Notes: generated by a model from the letters alone, not told the origin. Positions 1-8,255 are shown, counted from the stretch's first letter. The stretch: DNA of 64,000 nucleotides from Saccharibacillus sp. CPCC 101409 (GCF_030518235.1 NZ_JAULSA010000004.1:310001-374000); one strand, 5' to 3'. Numbers and translations: made by a program.

Positions 1-1
1 T

Positions 2-121
2 CGCGAACCGGCTGAATTCAAATGGTTTTTCGAACAGGCCGACGAGCTGACGATCACGATCGAAGGCCGGGAAAAAATATGGGATATCGGGTATCGGGAG
101 ATGAAGTATTTCTGGGAGTGA
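2..121 (+). CDS. C-terminal end of an unidentified protein (partial)
   Basis: The frame starting at base 2 is open from the window edge and ends at TGA 119-121, giving 39 residues that finish with ...GYREMKYFWE. I do not recognise the family; the piece is rich in charged and aromatic residues and looks like a soluble C-terminus. A longer overlapping frame beginning at 22 is out of phase with this one and runs into the next gene, so I treat it as a shadow. Confidence is limited because only the tail is visible. Confidence 0.45.
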   Translation, partial: REPAEFKWFFEQADELTITIEGREKIWDIGYREMKYFWE

Positions 122-129
122 TCGAAGTT

Positions 130-156
130 TTGACTTTTATGCGCTCCGATTATAAA
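130..156 (+). promoter_or_regulatory. Possible sigma-A promoter for the lipoprotein gene
   Basis: TTGACT at 130-135 and TATAAA at 151-156 resemble -35 and -10 boxes. The spacer is only 15 nt (16 if TTTGAC is used), slightly short. It lies in AT-rich DNA just after the preceding stop codon and about 55 nt before the next gene. Confidence 0.35.
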
Positions 157-211
157 TTAGTAACAAAAAGGGGCTTATTGACTCATTGCCCGCAGGAAGG
201 AGAATCGACTT

Positions 212-1545
212 TTGAAGACAATCCTACTTCCCGTTGTACGGCGCCGGGCGCTGCTGCCGCTTTTACTGGCTGCCCTGCTTACTCTTTCGGCCTGCAATCG
301 TTCGGACGATTCCGGAGCCGCCGACAGCAAACAGCAAGAGTCCGGGAACGAGGCGTCCGGGTCCGAAAACGACGCCGCGACGCCCGGAAACGAACTGAGC
401 GGAGGCTTCTTCGCCCGGGCTTCCGCCGACCTGTTGGGCAGCCGAAGCTGCGGCGGCACATGCTGGGACTACTATTATTTCCTCGACGACCGGCAGGTTG
501 TCGAAACCCCTCCGCCGCTGGAAGGCGAACAGATCGAATGCGCGGAGGACGGCTGCCTCGCTTATAAGGTAAACGGCGACAAACTGGAGATCGGCGGCGA
601 ATCGTATTCCCTGGAAATCTCCGAAAAAGGCATCGCGATCGACGGCGATTTCTATGCTCGTCACGAGCCTCTGGATCGGCCCAGCCTGGAAGGCCTGTAC
701 ACCGCGTCAAATTACACGGAAGGACAGAGCGGTGTCGGACTGTCCACCGGCAGTACCCTGGCGTTTCGGCCGGATGGCACGTTCCTGGACGACAGCTTTC
801 TCGGCGTAAGCACGGACGGTTCCGAATTCGGCGACGGCACGGGTATCGACAGCACGCATCTCGCCAACGCCGAAGCGGCGGGCACGTACAGCGTCGTCAA
901 TTATACGATTCAGCTGACGTATAAAGACGGGAACCCGGAGCATCGGGCCAAACGGAAAACGAACCTGCGGAAGATGACGACGATACAGCGAACGGCAGTC
1001 CCGACAAACAAGGCGAGAGCGACCTCGAACAGGAGAACGACTCCGGCGCGCCCGAACCTTTTCCCGACAAGCTTCTGACCGAAGGTTATGCCGACAAGAC
1101 GGTGATCTTCCAGCAAATTCAGGAGACCGACGACCGGCAGGGACTGGCGGAAATCCGTCTGGAAGGTTACCAGTGGGCCGAACTGAACGTTCGGGAAGAA
1201 TACCGCGACGCTTTTACCGGCTTCGGAGAAGACGAAGTCGTGGCGTTGACCGCGCGCTACACGATTGTCAGCAAAGCGCCGCGGCCGTTGGACCTGTCCA
1301 CCCTGACAGCCAAGATTCGGGTCTCGAACGGTGAAGTGAAGGAAACGACGGATCTGTCCCCGGCGGCGGCCGGGATTCTGAAGCCGCGAAGCGCCGAGGA
1401 ACGGCTTGCCGTGTTCCTTTTCCCTAGAGAACTTGTCCAAGGCGAAGACGATTTCACTCTCGTCTTCGACGAACTGCGGACAGCGGACGGCGCGGACGCT
1501 TTTGACGGCGGCAGTCCGGCTTTCGAGCTGCGCGACCCTTACTGA
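212..1545 (+). pseudogene. Secreted lipoprotein gene interrupted by a frameshift
   Basis: TTG start at 212 after an AGGAAGGAG ribosome site (about 194-203). The product begins with a basic/hydrophobic signal peptide and lipobox LSAC (Cys28), followed by a Ser/Asp/Gly-rich linker, so it is a membrane-anchored exported lipoprotein. The first frame gives a plausible domain up to about TIQLTYKDG (near 930) and then turns into a basic, improbable tail ending at 1078. The -1 frame is open from 925 and continues with an acidic linker and a long folded-looking domain (TEGYADKTVIFQQ... to ...FELRDPY) ending at 1545. A single missing base between about 925 and 955 would restore one product of about 444 residues. 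The C-terminal half resembles the DUF5068-type domains of Listeria/Bacillus lipoproteins, a tentative match from memory. It may be a true mutation or a sequencing error. Confidence 0.7.
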
Positions 1546-1580
1546 TGCTCGAAGCCCCAACGTCAGACTTTTGAGGCTGC

Positions 1581-1627
1581 AAAAAGGCTGTCCCAAAAGC
1601 CTTGAAGCAGGCGGGACAGCCTTTTTT
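1581..1627. terminator. Bidirectional intrinsic terminator
   Basis: AAAAAGGCTGTCCC (1581-1594) pairs with GGGACAGCCTTTTTT (1613-1627). It sits between the convergent lipoprotein gene and ABC exporter gene and has T-runs on both strands. Confidence 0.85.
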
Positions 1628-1696
1628 CTTATCGCGTTCTTTTTCCGGCAAAAGCTTAAAGCGCTTCTCCGGCCGCTTCTTCGTCGCAAGTGCTGT

Positions 1697-3259
1697 CTAA
1701 TCACCGATCCTTACGATTCGGTCTGCGATCTTCTGAAGCTCGGGCTGATGAGTGACCATAACGATCAAACGCTGCTTTTTTTGAAGGCTTAGAGCATTGT
1801 ATAAGGATTGGAACGTTTGGCGGTCCAGATTTTTTTCCGGTTCGTCCAATAACCAGATCCCCCTATCCTGCACAAAAATACGACTCAAACCGACTTTTTG
1901 TTTTTCTCCGCCCGACAATCTCTCGTTTCGATAATAATCCTTATCCGGGTTCTCCACGGTATGAATTTCGGTAAAAGAAGGGACTTCGATCGCCGATTTT
2001 TTATCGAAATAAATATTCTCGCGAACCGACAGGTTAAACATTTGGGCTTCCTGCGGCAAGTAAGCCATCCCGCTGCGGGCTTGTACTTCGATGCTTCCTT
2101 CGTCGGCCCGATCCATGTTTTTGATTAAATTCAAAAGCGTCGTTTTGCCTTTTCCATTAGGACCGTGAATCAGAATAAGACCGTTCCCGGTATGTTCAAA
2201 ATTCAGATTTTCAAACAACAGCTCTTCTCCGTGCTTTTTGGTCAGGTTCAGGATGCGAATTCGGTTGTCGGCCTGATGATCCTTAAAAACGTATCCTGTG
2301 GAGGACGGGGATTCGTATGTATTCAACTCCGCATTTCGGTTGAACAATGTATTTACATTCGCTTTTTTGACTTTAAAATAAATGATTTCGTCGACGGGCA
2401 AATAAGCGGCATCCACCAGTCCGAGAAAAGCTACAAGTCCGCCTACGCTAAGCCTGCCCTGCGAGATTTCCCAAACGCCGATAAAGATCACGAATAGAGG
2501 AATAAAGCTTTTGACAAAATCGCGTACGATCTGCACCAATCCATTCCATATCATAATCCGCCTTTCGGTAACGAACCATTCCTGCAGGATACGTCCCATT
2601 CGCTTCGAGAAAAAAGATTCGTGTTCACCGGCCTTTATACTTTTAATTCCGTCGATGCTGTCTTTTATCTCGTAACTCAGACGATCGAAAGCCGTTCGCT
2701 CTTCTTCGTTCGATCGATTGAGCTTTTTGAATGAAAAACGAACCGTGAAATAATAAACGGGAATCGATAAAAGAATGACGACAGATAACAGGGAGTTCAA
2801 ACTGAACAGGAACGAGAAGGTGATAACGAATCGCAGGGAGTTGCCTATATAAATAAAATGGTAAAGCGCGATGTAGTCCGACATTTGTCTGGGATCGTCC
2901 AACAGCTTGACCAGAATACTCCCGCTGTCGTTTTTTCTAAAAAAGGGATACGGACGCATCATGATACTTTTAAACGTATTCAATCTCAAATCGTTGGCGA
3001 TGCGGATCTTGAAAACGGCGAGATAATAAGAGTAGATCCAATAGGTCATAAACGTATTTACGATCAGGATCCCCAGCATCAATAACAACCAGTAAACCAC
3101 GCTGTCTTTTTGAATAACGCTGTCGATCACATATTTATACGTATACGAATAAACCAGGCTGAATATATTTACGACAGTCGCGCAGAGGATGATCCAGATA
3201 ATCGGCGTTCTATATTTCTTTGTATATTCCATCGTGATGCGATAGATGTTGTTTGTCAA
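1697..3259 (-). CDS. ABC exporter half-transporter (fused membrane and ATPase domains)
   Basis: ABCB-type exporter: an N-terminal domain with about six hydrophobic helices (residues about 15-290) followed by a nucleotide-binding domain. Visible ATPase motifs are Walker A GPNGKGKTT, signature LSGGEKQK, Walker B IWLLDEP and switch His in MVTHQP. At about 520 residues it is shorter than typical 580-residue exporters. The best start is TTG at 3259, eight bases after GGAG; an in-frame GTG at 3268 overlaps that GGAG and is less likely. The substrate is unknown: no leader-peptidase domain, precursor peptide or partner half-transporter lies nearby. The coding DNA is clearly AT-richer than both neighbours, which suggests horizontal acquisition (inference). 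Flanked by terminators on both sides, so probably monocistronic. Confidence 0.85.
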   Translation of the reverse strand: MTNNIYRITMEYTKKYRTPIIWIILCATVVNIFSLVYSYTYKYVIDSVIQKDSVVYWLLLMLGILIVNTFMTYWIYSYYLAVFKIRIANDLRLNTFKSIMMRPYPFFRKNDSGSILVKLLDDPRQMSDYIALYHFIYIGNSLRFVITFSFLFSLNSLLSVVILLSIPVYYFTVRFSFKKLNRSNEEERTAFDRLSYEIKDSIDGIKSIKAGEHESFFSKRMGRILQEWFVTERRIMIWNGLVQIVRDFVKSFIPLFVIFIGVWEISQGRLSVGGLVAFLGLVDAAYLPVDEIIYFKVKKANVNTLFNRNAELNTYESPSSTGYVFKDHQADNRIRILNLTKKHGEELLFENLNFEHTGNGLILIHGPNGKGKTTLLNLIKNMDRADEGSIEVQARSGMAYLPQEAQMFNLSVRENIYFDKKSAIEVPSFTEIHTVENPDKDYYRNERLSGGEKQKVGLSRIFVQDRGIWLLDEPEKNLDRQTFQSLYNALSLQKKQRLIVMVTHQPELQKIADRIVRIGD

Positions 3260-3484
3260 AAAGATCACTCCAGCTTTCAGGCATAATGAATAACAAGGGA
3301 TAGAAAGTATGATTATACATTCGATTTTTCAGCGTTCATCTTCGGCTAACTATCAATTTAATCCATAAAAAGCTTAATAACTATTAGAAAATTCACTTTT
3401 TAACATGGGTATTATTTTATTTTGAGTTTTAATATGGAAGTTGGGTCCAAGGCCCTGCTTCATCCGAGACCTTACTTCAATAGA

Positions 3485-3523
3485 AAAAAGCCGCCCAAGT
3501 CGTTAGACTTGGGCGGCTTTTGT
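3485..3523 (-). terminator. Intrinsic terminator after the sulfurtransferase gene
   Basis: Perfect 13-bp stem AGCCGCCCAAGTC (3489-3501) / GACTTGGGCGGCT (3506-3518) with flanking A- and T-runs; positioned 36 bp past the sulfurtransferase stop codon. Confidence 0.85.
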
Positions 3524-3558
3524 GTTTCTTATCCTGTTGAGACGCACGATTAAAATCT

Positions 3559-4542
3559 TTAAACCTCTTCCCCCGTCGCCACCGGATTATCCCCGTACGA
3601 GATCCAATCGCTCCAGCTTCCGGCATACAGTCGTACGCTGGTAAAGCCTGCTTCTTCCAACGCCAGCACGTTCGGGCACGCGCTTACGCCGGAGCCGCAG
3701 TAGACGACGATCTCCGCGTCTTTGTCGATGCCTTCGAAGTGTTTCTCCAGCTCTTCTTTGCTTTTAAACGAGCCGGAACCGTCTTCTTTCAACAGGTCGC
3801 GCCAGAAGAAATTGACCGCGCCCGGAATATGCCCGCCGACCGGGTCCATCGTTTCGTTCTGACCGAGGTAGCGGTCGTGCGAGCGGGAATCGATCAGCAC
3901 GGGGGTGAAAAAGACTTTCGGATTCGCGGCGGCGGACTTTTCCTCCGCGGACGCGGCGACTTCCGGAACGGTCGTCTCGTCCGCCAGTTCCGTGCGTTCC
4001 GCCGCCAGCTCTTCCTCGACGCCGATCACGATCTGCTCCGCTTTGATCGTGCCGACGATCCGCTGCACTTCGTTCACGTCCGTCAGCAGATGATGCTGCA
4101 CGTTCGGCGTGAACGAAGCCGGTACGCGCACCGCCTGCTTGTCGTCGACCGGGAAGCCGGCTTTTTTCCACGCGCTGAGGCCGCCGTCCAGCACCGCCAC
4201 GTTCTCGTGCCCCAGCCAGCGCAGCATCCACCACAGCCGGGAAGCGTTCATGCCGTCTTCGGTGTCGTAAACGATCACTCGCGTATCGTTGCCGATGCCC
4301 GCTTTCGCCAGGCGCGCCGCGAACTCTTCCGGGTCCGGCAGCGGATGTCGTCCGCCGTGTTCGCTCACCGGTCCCGACAGATCCTTTTTCAGATCGAAAT
4401 AAATCGCGCCCGGAATATGCTCCTGCCCGTATGCTTCGCGTCCCGACTCCGGCTGGTCCAGCATAAACCGGCAGTCCACGATCGTCTGCTCCGGTTCGTA
4501 CAGCCGCGCCAGCAGCCATTTGTTCGATACGATATTTTGCAT
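3559..4542 (-). CDS. Sulfurtransferase with two rhodanese domains
   Basis: Thiosulfate/3-mercaptopyruvate sulfurtransferase family, transferring sulfane sulfur through a cysteine persulfide in the cytoplasm. Two tandem rhodanese domains are visible: a non-catalytic N-terminal one (VDCRFML..., HIPGAIYFDL, GLSAWKKAGFP) and a catalytic C-terminal one with the loop VYCGSGVSA holding the active Cys, plus HIPGAVNFFW. The ATG at 4542 is preceded by GGGAGGAG at good spacing; an upstream in-frame extension to 4602 has no ribosome site. An acidic Ala/Glu-rich stretch (VEEELAAERTELADET through about 40 residues) is inserted between the domains and is longer than I expect for the family; it is probably a flexible linker. 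The product is about 327 residues. Monocistronic by context. Confidence 0.92.
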   Translation of the reverse strand: MQNIVSNKWLLARLYEPEQTIVDCRFMLDQPESGREAYGQEHIPGAIYFDLKKDLSGPVSEHGGRHPLPDPEEFAARLAKAGIGNDTRVIVYDTEDGMNASRLWWMLRWLGHENVAVLDGGLSAWKKAGFPVDDKQAVRVPASFTPNVQHHLLTDVNEVQRIVGTIKAEQIVIGVEEELAAERTELADETTVPEVAASAEEKSAAANPKVFFTPVLIDSRSHDRYLGQNETMDPVGGHIPGAVNFFWRDLLKEDGSGSFKSKEELEKHFEGIDKDAEIVVYCGSGVSACPNVLALEEAGFTSVRLYAGSWSDWISYGDNPVATGEEV

Positions 4543-4681
4543 GATATTCGCTCCTCCCGTGTGTTGATTCTGTTCATCACAGGATAGCACCTCCGTTCGC
4601 AAAACGCCAATTTCGCCAAGCGGTCAACAAATCGTCAAATGTTTTGACCATAACGCGGTACTGTATGCTTACGAAAGGTTA

Positions 4682-4690
4682 TGGTATAGT
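4682..4690 (+). promoter_or_regulatory. Extended -10 promoter for the CNNM pair
   Basis: TGGTATAGT is an extended -10 element (TG-N-TATAGT). No good -35 lies at 17 nt, as is usual for extended -10 promoters. The implied start near 4697 gives a leader of about 180 nt before the first CNNM gene. Confidence 0.5.
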
Positions 4691-4696
4691 AAGAAG

Positions 4697-4874
4697 TAAT
4701 ACATTGTGGAAGGAGGCAGCAGACTTGGGAAGGCGTTTATCGGCATAGCTGTAACCCGTTCGTTCATCGTCCTGTCTTCAATCTGCCTCTTCCAAACGAA
4801 ACCGGCACGGAAGAGGCGCGTATAAGTTTTTTCAAACCATCTCTGGAGGTGAATCCCTCACAAGAGGGAACTTA
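4697..4874 (+). promoter_or_regulatory. Structured 5' leader with upstream ORF and possible attenuator
   Basis: The leader contains AAGGAGG (4710-4716) and, 8 nt later, a 7-codon ORF TTG...TAG (4725-4748, MGRRLSA). GCCTCTTCC (4785-4793) pairs perfectly with GGAAGAGGC (4809-4817), followed after 9 nt by six Ts, a possible weak terminator. The same 5' arm can instead pair with GGAAGGAGGCAG (4708-4719), the ribosome site of the upstream ORF, with one bulged G. The two pairings exclude each other, as in attenuators. Next come GGAGGTGA (4845-4852) and the stem TCCCTC/GAGGGA (4854-4869). Pairings are read from sequence; the regulatory role is inferred. Confidence 0.45.
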
Positions 4875-6179
4875 TTGGACCTAATGATCATCGTCAATTT
4901 ATTGATCCTGGCTGTACTGCTCGCGCTCACGGCTTTCTTCGTCGCTTCGGAATTCGCGGTCGTCAAAGTGCGGATGTCGCGGCTCGACCAGCTGGTTTCG
5001 GAAGGCGTTAAGCCGGCCGTCGTCGCCAAAAAGGTCGCGGGCGACCTGGACTACTACCTGTCGGCGTGTCAGCTCGGCATCACCGTCACGGCGCTCGGAC
5101 TCGGTGCGATCGGCAAACCGGCGGTTGAACTGCTGCTGTACCCGGTATTCGACTGGCTGAACGTTTCGGAATCGGCGTCTTCGATCGCTTCGTACGCGAT
5201 CGCCTTTTTCCTCGTGACGTTCCTGCACGTGGTCGTCGGCGAGATGGCTCCCAAGACGCTGGCGATCCAGTTTGCGGAAAAAATGACGCTGCGGCTGGCC
5301 GGCCCTCTCTACTGGTTCGGACGTATCATGTACCCGTTTATCTGGGCGCTCAACGGTACGTCCCGCGTGCTGCTGCGAGGCTTCGGCGTGAAGCCGGCGG
5401 GGCACGAGGAAGTGTACTCCGAGGACGAGCTGAAGATCATCATGGCGCAGAGCTATGAAGGCGGCGAGATCAACGAGACGAAGCTCTCTTATATGGAAAA
5501 CGTCTTTTCGTTCGACGAGCGGGTGGCGCGGGATATCATGGTGCCGCGGACGCAGCTCGTCACGATCGACAAAGATATGGAGTACGCGGAGCTGATCCGC
5601 ATTCTCGACGAGAATTACTACACCCGCTATCCGGTAACGGAAGAAGGCAGCAAGGACAAGATTATCGGCATCGTCAACGCGAAAAAAATGCTGCCGCATA
5701 TCATCGCCGGACGGGCGCGCAGGCTGGAAGAATTTATCCGCCGCATCCCGTTCGTGCTGGAATCGACGCCGATCCAAAACGCGATGCTCAAAATGCAGCA
5801 GGAACGCATGCATATGGCGCTCGTCGTCGACGAATACGGCGGAACGGCCGGCATTCTGACGATGGAAGACGTGCTCGAAGAACTGGTCGGCGAAATCCGC
5901 GACGAATTCGACGCGGACGAGATCGCCGAGATCCGGCAGACCGGCGAACGCGAATACCTCATCAGCGGCCGGGTGCTGCTGGACGAACTGGAGAAGCGCT
6001 TCGGCGCCAGGTTCGACGACCGCAGCGATACCGATACCGTCGGCGGCTGGATTCAGCATTATCTGGGCACCGGAGTCGAGGAAGGCGAAAGCCTGAACGA
6101 GAACGGCTATACCTGGACCGTCGCCGAGAAAGACGAGCTTCAGGTCAAAACGGTGCGGCTGATTTACGAAGAACAATAA
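4875..6179 (+). CDS. CNNM/CorC-type membrane protein (Mg2+/cation efflux family)
   Basis: Member of the UPF0053/CNNM (DUF21-CBS-CorC_HlyC) family; Bacillus members such as MpfA (YhdP) act in Mg2+ efflux. The N-terminal DUF21 domain has several hydrophobic helices and the conserved stretch AKKVAGDLDYYLSACQLGI, then VVGEMAPKTLAIQ. Two CBS repeats follow (IMVPRTQLVTID..., then MALVVDEYGGTAGILTMEDV), and a C-terminal CorC_HlyC domain (about residues 350-434) ends the protein. Length 434 is normal. The start is TTG at 4875: GGAGGTGA lies 22 nt upstream, but a TCCCTC-ACAA-GAGGGA hairpin between them would bring it to working distance. The next gene is a paralogue 67 bp downstream, probably in the same operon. 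Confidence 0.92.
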   Translation: MDLMIIVNLLILAVLLALTAFFVASEFAVVKVRMSRLDQLVSEGVKPAVVAKKVAGDLDYYLSACQLGITVTALGLGAIGKPAVELLLYPVFDWLNVSESASSIASYAIAFFLVTFLHVVVGEMAPKTLAIQFAEKMTLRLAGPLYWFGRIMYPFIWALNGTSRVLLRGFGVKPAGHEEVYSEDELKIIMAQSYEGGEINETKLSYMENVFSFDERVARDIMVPRTQLVTIDKDMEYAELIRILDENYYTRYPVTEEGSKDKIIGIVNAKKMLPHIIAGRARRLEEFIRRIPFVLESTPIQNAMLKMQQERMHMALVVDEYGGTAGILTMEDVLEELVGEIRDEFDADEIAEIRQTGEREYLISGRVLLDELEKRFGARFDDRSDTDTVGGWIQHYLGTGVEEGESLNENGYTWTVAEKDELQVKTVRLIYEEQ

Positions 6180-6216
6180 TCAAGATCGACGCGAATACAC
6201 GAATAATGAATAATAT

Positions 6217-6246
6217 GGAGGTGAATCCCTCTCAAGAGGGAATTTA
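6217..6246 (+). promoter_or_regulatory. Shine-Dalgarno plus hairpin before the second CNNM gene
   Basis: GGAGGTGA (6217-6224) is followed by TCCCTC (6226-6231), loop TCAA, GAGGGA (6236-6241), then AATTTA-type spacer and TTG at 6247. The same arrangement occurs before the first paralogue, with the loop and spacer bases changed but the stem kept. Confidence 0.6.
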
Positions 6247-7311
6247 TTGGACGGAACAATTGCGTTAAACCTATTTCTGGTCGCCGTGTTTATCGGGCTT
6301 ACCGCCTTCTTCGTCGGCGCGGAGTTTGCGATTCTGAAAGTGCGGATGTCCCGGCTGGACCAGCTGGTCGCCGACGGCAACAAGAAAGCGGCCATGGCGA
6401 AAAAAGTCGCGCAGGACCTGGACTACTACCTGTCCGCCTGCCAGCTCGGCATCACGATTACGGCGCTCGTGCTCGGCGCGCTCGGCGAACCGACGGTCGA
6501 GAAAATGCTGCATCCGGTATTCGAACGCTTCGATGTGCCGGAAGCCCTCTCCACCGTCCTGTCGTACGGTATCGCGCTTGCGGTCGTCACGTTCCTGCAC
6601 GTGGTCGTCGGCGAGCTTGCGCCCAAAACGCTGGCGATCCAGTTCGCCGAGAAAATGACGCTGATGCTCGCGCCTTCGCTGTACCGCTTCGGCCGCGTCA
6701 TGGCACCGTTTATCACGCTGCTGAACGGTTCGGCCACCCTGCTGCTGCGCGTATTCGGCGTCAAGCCGGCGGGGCATGAAACGGTGCACTCGGAAGAAGA
6801 ACTGAAATGGCTGGTCGAGCAGAGCTACGAAAGCGGCGAGATCAACCAGACCGAACAGGCTTATCTGCAAAATATTTTCGCGTTCGACGACCGCGCGCTG
6901 CGCGAGATCATGATCCCGGCGGACAAGATCGTCAAGATTTCCAAAGAAATCACGCCGGGCGAACTGGTCGAGAGATTAAGCGAGCACGAATATACGCGTT
7001 ATCCGGTGACCAACGGCGATCCGGAGTCGTTTATCGGCTTTATCCACAGCAAAGAAGTGCTGACCGCGATCGCGGCGGGACGCAGCGGCCGGATCGAAGG
7101 CTTCCTGCACAAGATCCCGCAGTTCACGGAAAGCGCCACGCTGCGCGAGGTGATGCTGAGCATGCAGCAGAACCGCGTGCATATGGCTTCCGTAAGCGAC
7201 CACTCGGGGCGCACCATCGGTCTCGTGACGATGGAAGATATTCTGGAGGAGATCGTCGGCGATATGCGCGACGAAGCCGACGGCGTGCGGCTGCCTCCGG
7301 TCGTGCTGTAA
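6247..7311 (+). CDS. CNNM/CorC-type membrane protein, lacking the C-terminal domain
   Basis: Paralogue of the preceding gene, sharing the DUF21 membrane domain (AKKVAQDLDYYLSACQLGI, VVGELAPKTLAIQ) and both CBS motifs (REIMIPADKIVKI, MASVSDHSGRTIGLVTMED). It ends at residue 354 with ...MRDEADGVRLPPVVL, exactly where its sister continues into the CorC_HlyC domain, so the accessory domain is absent. No continuation is obvious in the other frames downstream and a terminator follows, so I read it as a natural short form rather than a fresh frameshift. TTG start at 6247 with the same SD-hairpin-start arrangement as its sister. Probably a membrane cation transporter; heteromer formation with the longer paralogue is possible but unproven. 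Confidence 0.88.
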   Translation: MDGTIALNLFLVAVFIGLTAFFVGAEFAILKVRMSRLDQLVADGNKKAAMAKKVAQDLDYYLSACQLGITITALVLGALGEPTVEKMLHPVFERFDVPEALSTVLSYGIALAVVTFLHVVVGELAPKTLAIQFAEKMTLMLAPSLYRFGRVMAPFITLLNGSATLLLRVFGVKPAGHETVHSEEELKWLVEQSYESGEINQTEQAYLQNIFAFDDRALREIMIPADKIVKISKEITPGELVERLSEHEYTRYPVTNGDPESFIGFIHSKEVLTAIAAGRSGRIEGFLHKIPQFTESATLREVMLSMQQNRVHMASVSDHSGRTIGLVTMEDILEEIVGDMRDEADGVRLPPVVL

Positions 7312-7394
7312 CCCGCGGACAATCGGCCGCGTGCGATTCGCGAACACTCGATACCGGCAGCCCGATTGCCGGAAGATCGTGCGGCATCGAACGA

Positions 7395-7433
7395 AGTCCC
7401 GGACTTCCGCTTTGCGGAGTCCGGGGCTTTTTT
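7395..7433 (+). terminator. Intrinsic terminator after the CNNM pair
   Basis: GTCCCGGACTTCCGC pairs with GCGGAGTCCGGGGC across a TTT loop, followed by a T-run, about 85 bp after the stop codon. Confidence 0.8.
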
Positions 7434-7592
7434 GGCGCGTTTCAATACGGCGGCTGCGGCCGTTTGTAAAAATCGAAGGCCCGAACGCGCGAAAATACGC
7501 GAAATCGTGGTCCGTCCCCCCCGTAATTTGGGTAATACAGTTACTGGGCAGTACATCGAGTACAACGACCGGGCCGAGAGGAGCATGCGACC

Positions 7593-8255
7593 ATGTCCGC
7601 ATACGAACCGCCGTGGCGGCTGACCGGCACGGCGCTGGTGATTGTCTTCGCGGCCTCGAAGCGGCGCGCCGAAGCATTCGGCGCGCTGCCCGAGAGTCTG
7701 CAGGGCCGCGCGCCGGGCGGCGCCGGCGCGATCGTGCTGGCCGACTACCGCGAGTCGGCCGTCGGGCCTTACCGGGAGCTGCTGCTGGCTCCCGGGCATT
7801 ACCGGGCCGGCCGCGATGCCGGCCATGCGGTTACGCGAATCTATGTGGATTCGCGGGCAAGCGCCGAAGCCGGCAGGGCCAACTGGGGCCTGCCCAAGCA
7901 AACGGCGCGCCTGTCGGCCGGCTTCGGCCCGGACGGCCTGTGGCGGTTCGCGGGTTCGCCCGCGCCGGAGGCCGCGGAAGACGCGCCGGCCTTCGCGCTC
8001 TCGGCCCGGCCTTGCGGGCCGCGCTTTCCCGTCCCGCTGGGCGCGCTGCCGGCGCGCCTGATGCAGGAAGACGGCGGGACGCGCTTCCTGACCCGCCCCG
8101 GCGGGCAGGCGACGGGACGGTTGGCCCGGATCGTCCGCGCCGAAGCGGACGAAAGCTTTTTCCCGCATCCGGGCCGCTTCGGTCCGGGCATCTGCGTCCT
8201 GCTGGAGTCGTTCTCGCTGACGTTCCCGCCGGCGGAGAAAGTCGACGCCGATTGA
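7593..8255 (+). CDS. Acetoacetate-decarboxylase-like protein
   Basis: About 220 residues with features of the acetoacetate decarboxylase (ADC) superfamily: an early VGPYRELLLAPG segment, a central HAVTRIYVDS strand and ANWGLPKQTA, matching the WG(F/L)PK core of the fold. In true ADC the Schiff-base lysine lies in a short hydrophilic segment after this core; I cannot assign it confidently here, so catalytic activity is uncertain and the substrate unknown. ATG at 7593 follows GAGAGGAG. It sits between the CNNM terminator and an aldehyde dehydrogenase gene on the same strand, 116 bp apart, which may hint at a shared role in aldehyde or keto-acid handling (inference only). Composition is very Ala/Gly/Arg-rich. 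Confidence 0.7.
   Translation: MSAYEPPWRLTGTALVIVFAASKRRAEAFGALPESLQGRAPGGAGAIVLADYRESAVGPYRELLLAPGHYRAGRDAGHAVTRIYVDSRASAEAGRANWGLPKQTARLSAGFGPDGLWRFAGSPAPEAAEDAPAFALSARPCGPRFPVPLGALPARLMQEDGGTRFLTRPGGQATGRLARIVRAEADESFFPHPGRFGPGICVLLESFSLTFPPAEKVDAD

Noticed and set aside
22-567. 181-residue frame at the left edge
   Set aside because: Overlaps both the preceding partial gene and the lipoprotein signal peptide out of frame; Arg-rich shadow.
925-955. Programmed -1 frameshifting in the lipoprotein gene
   Set aside because: No X-XXY-YYZ slippery heptamer and no stable downstream pseudoknot can be seen; a plain indel is simpler.
4697-4874. M-box (ykoK) magnesium riboswitch before the CNNM genes
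   Set aside because: The leader is short and lacks the conserved three-helix core sequences that I would expect; simpler local hairpins explain it.
4899-6176. Long minus-strand frame opposite the first CNNM gene
   Set aside because: Shadow frame; the + strand has DUF21, CBS and CorC motifs with a ribosome site.
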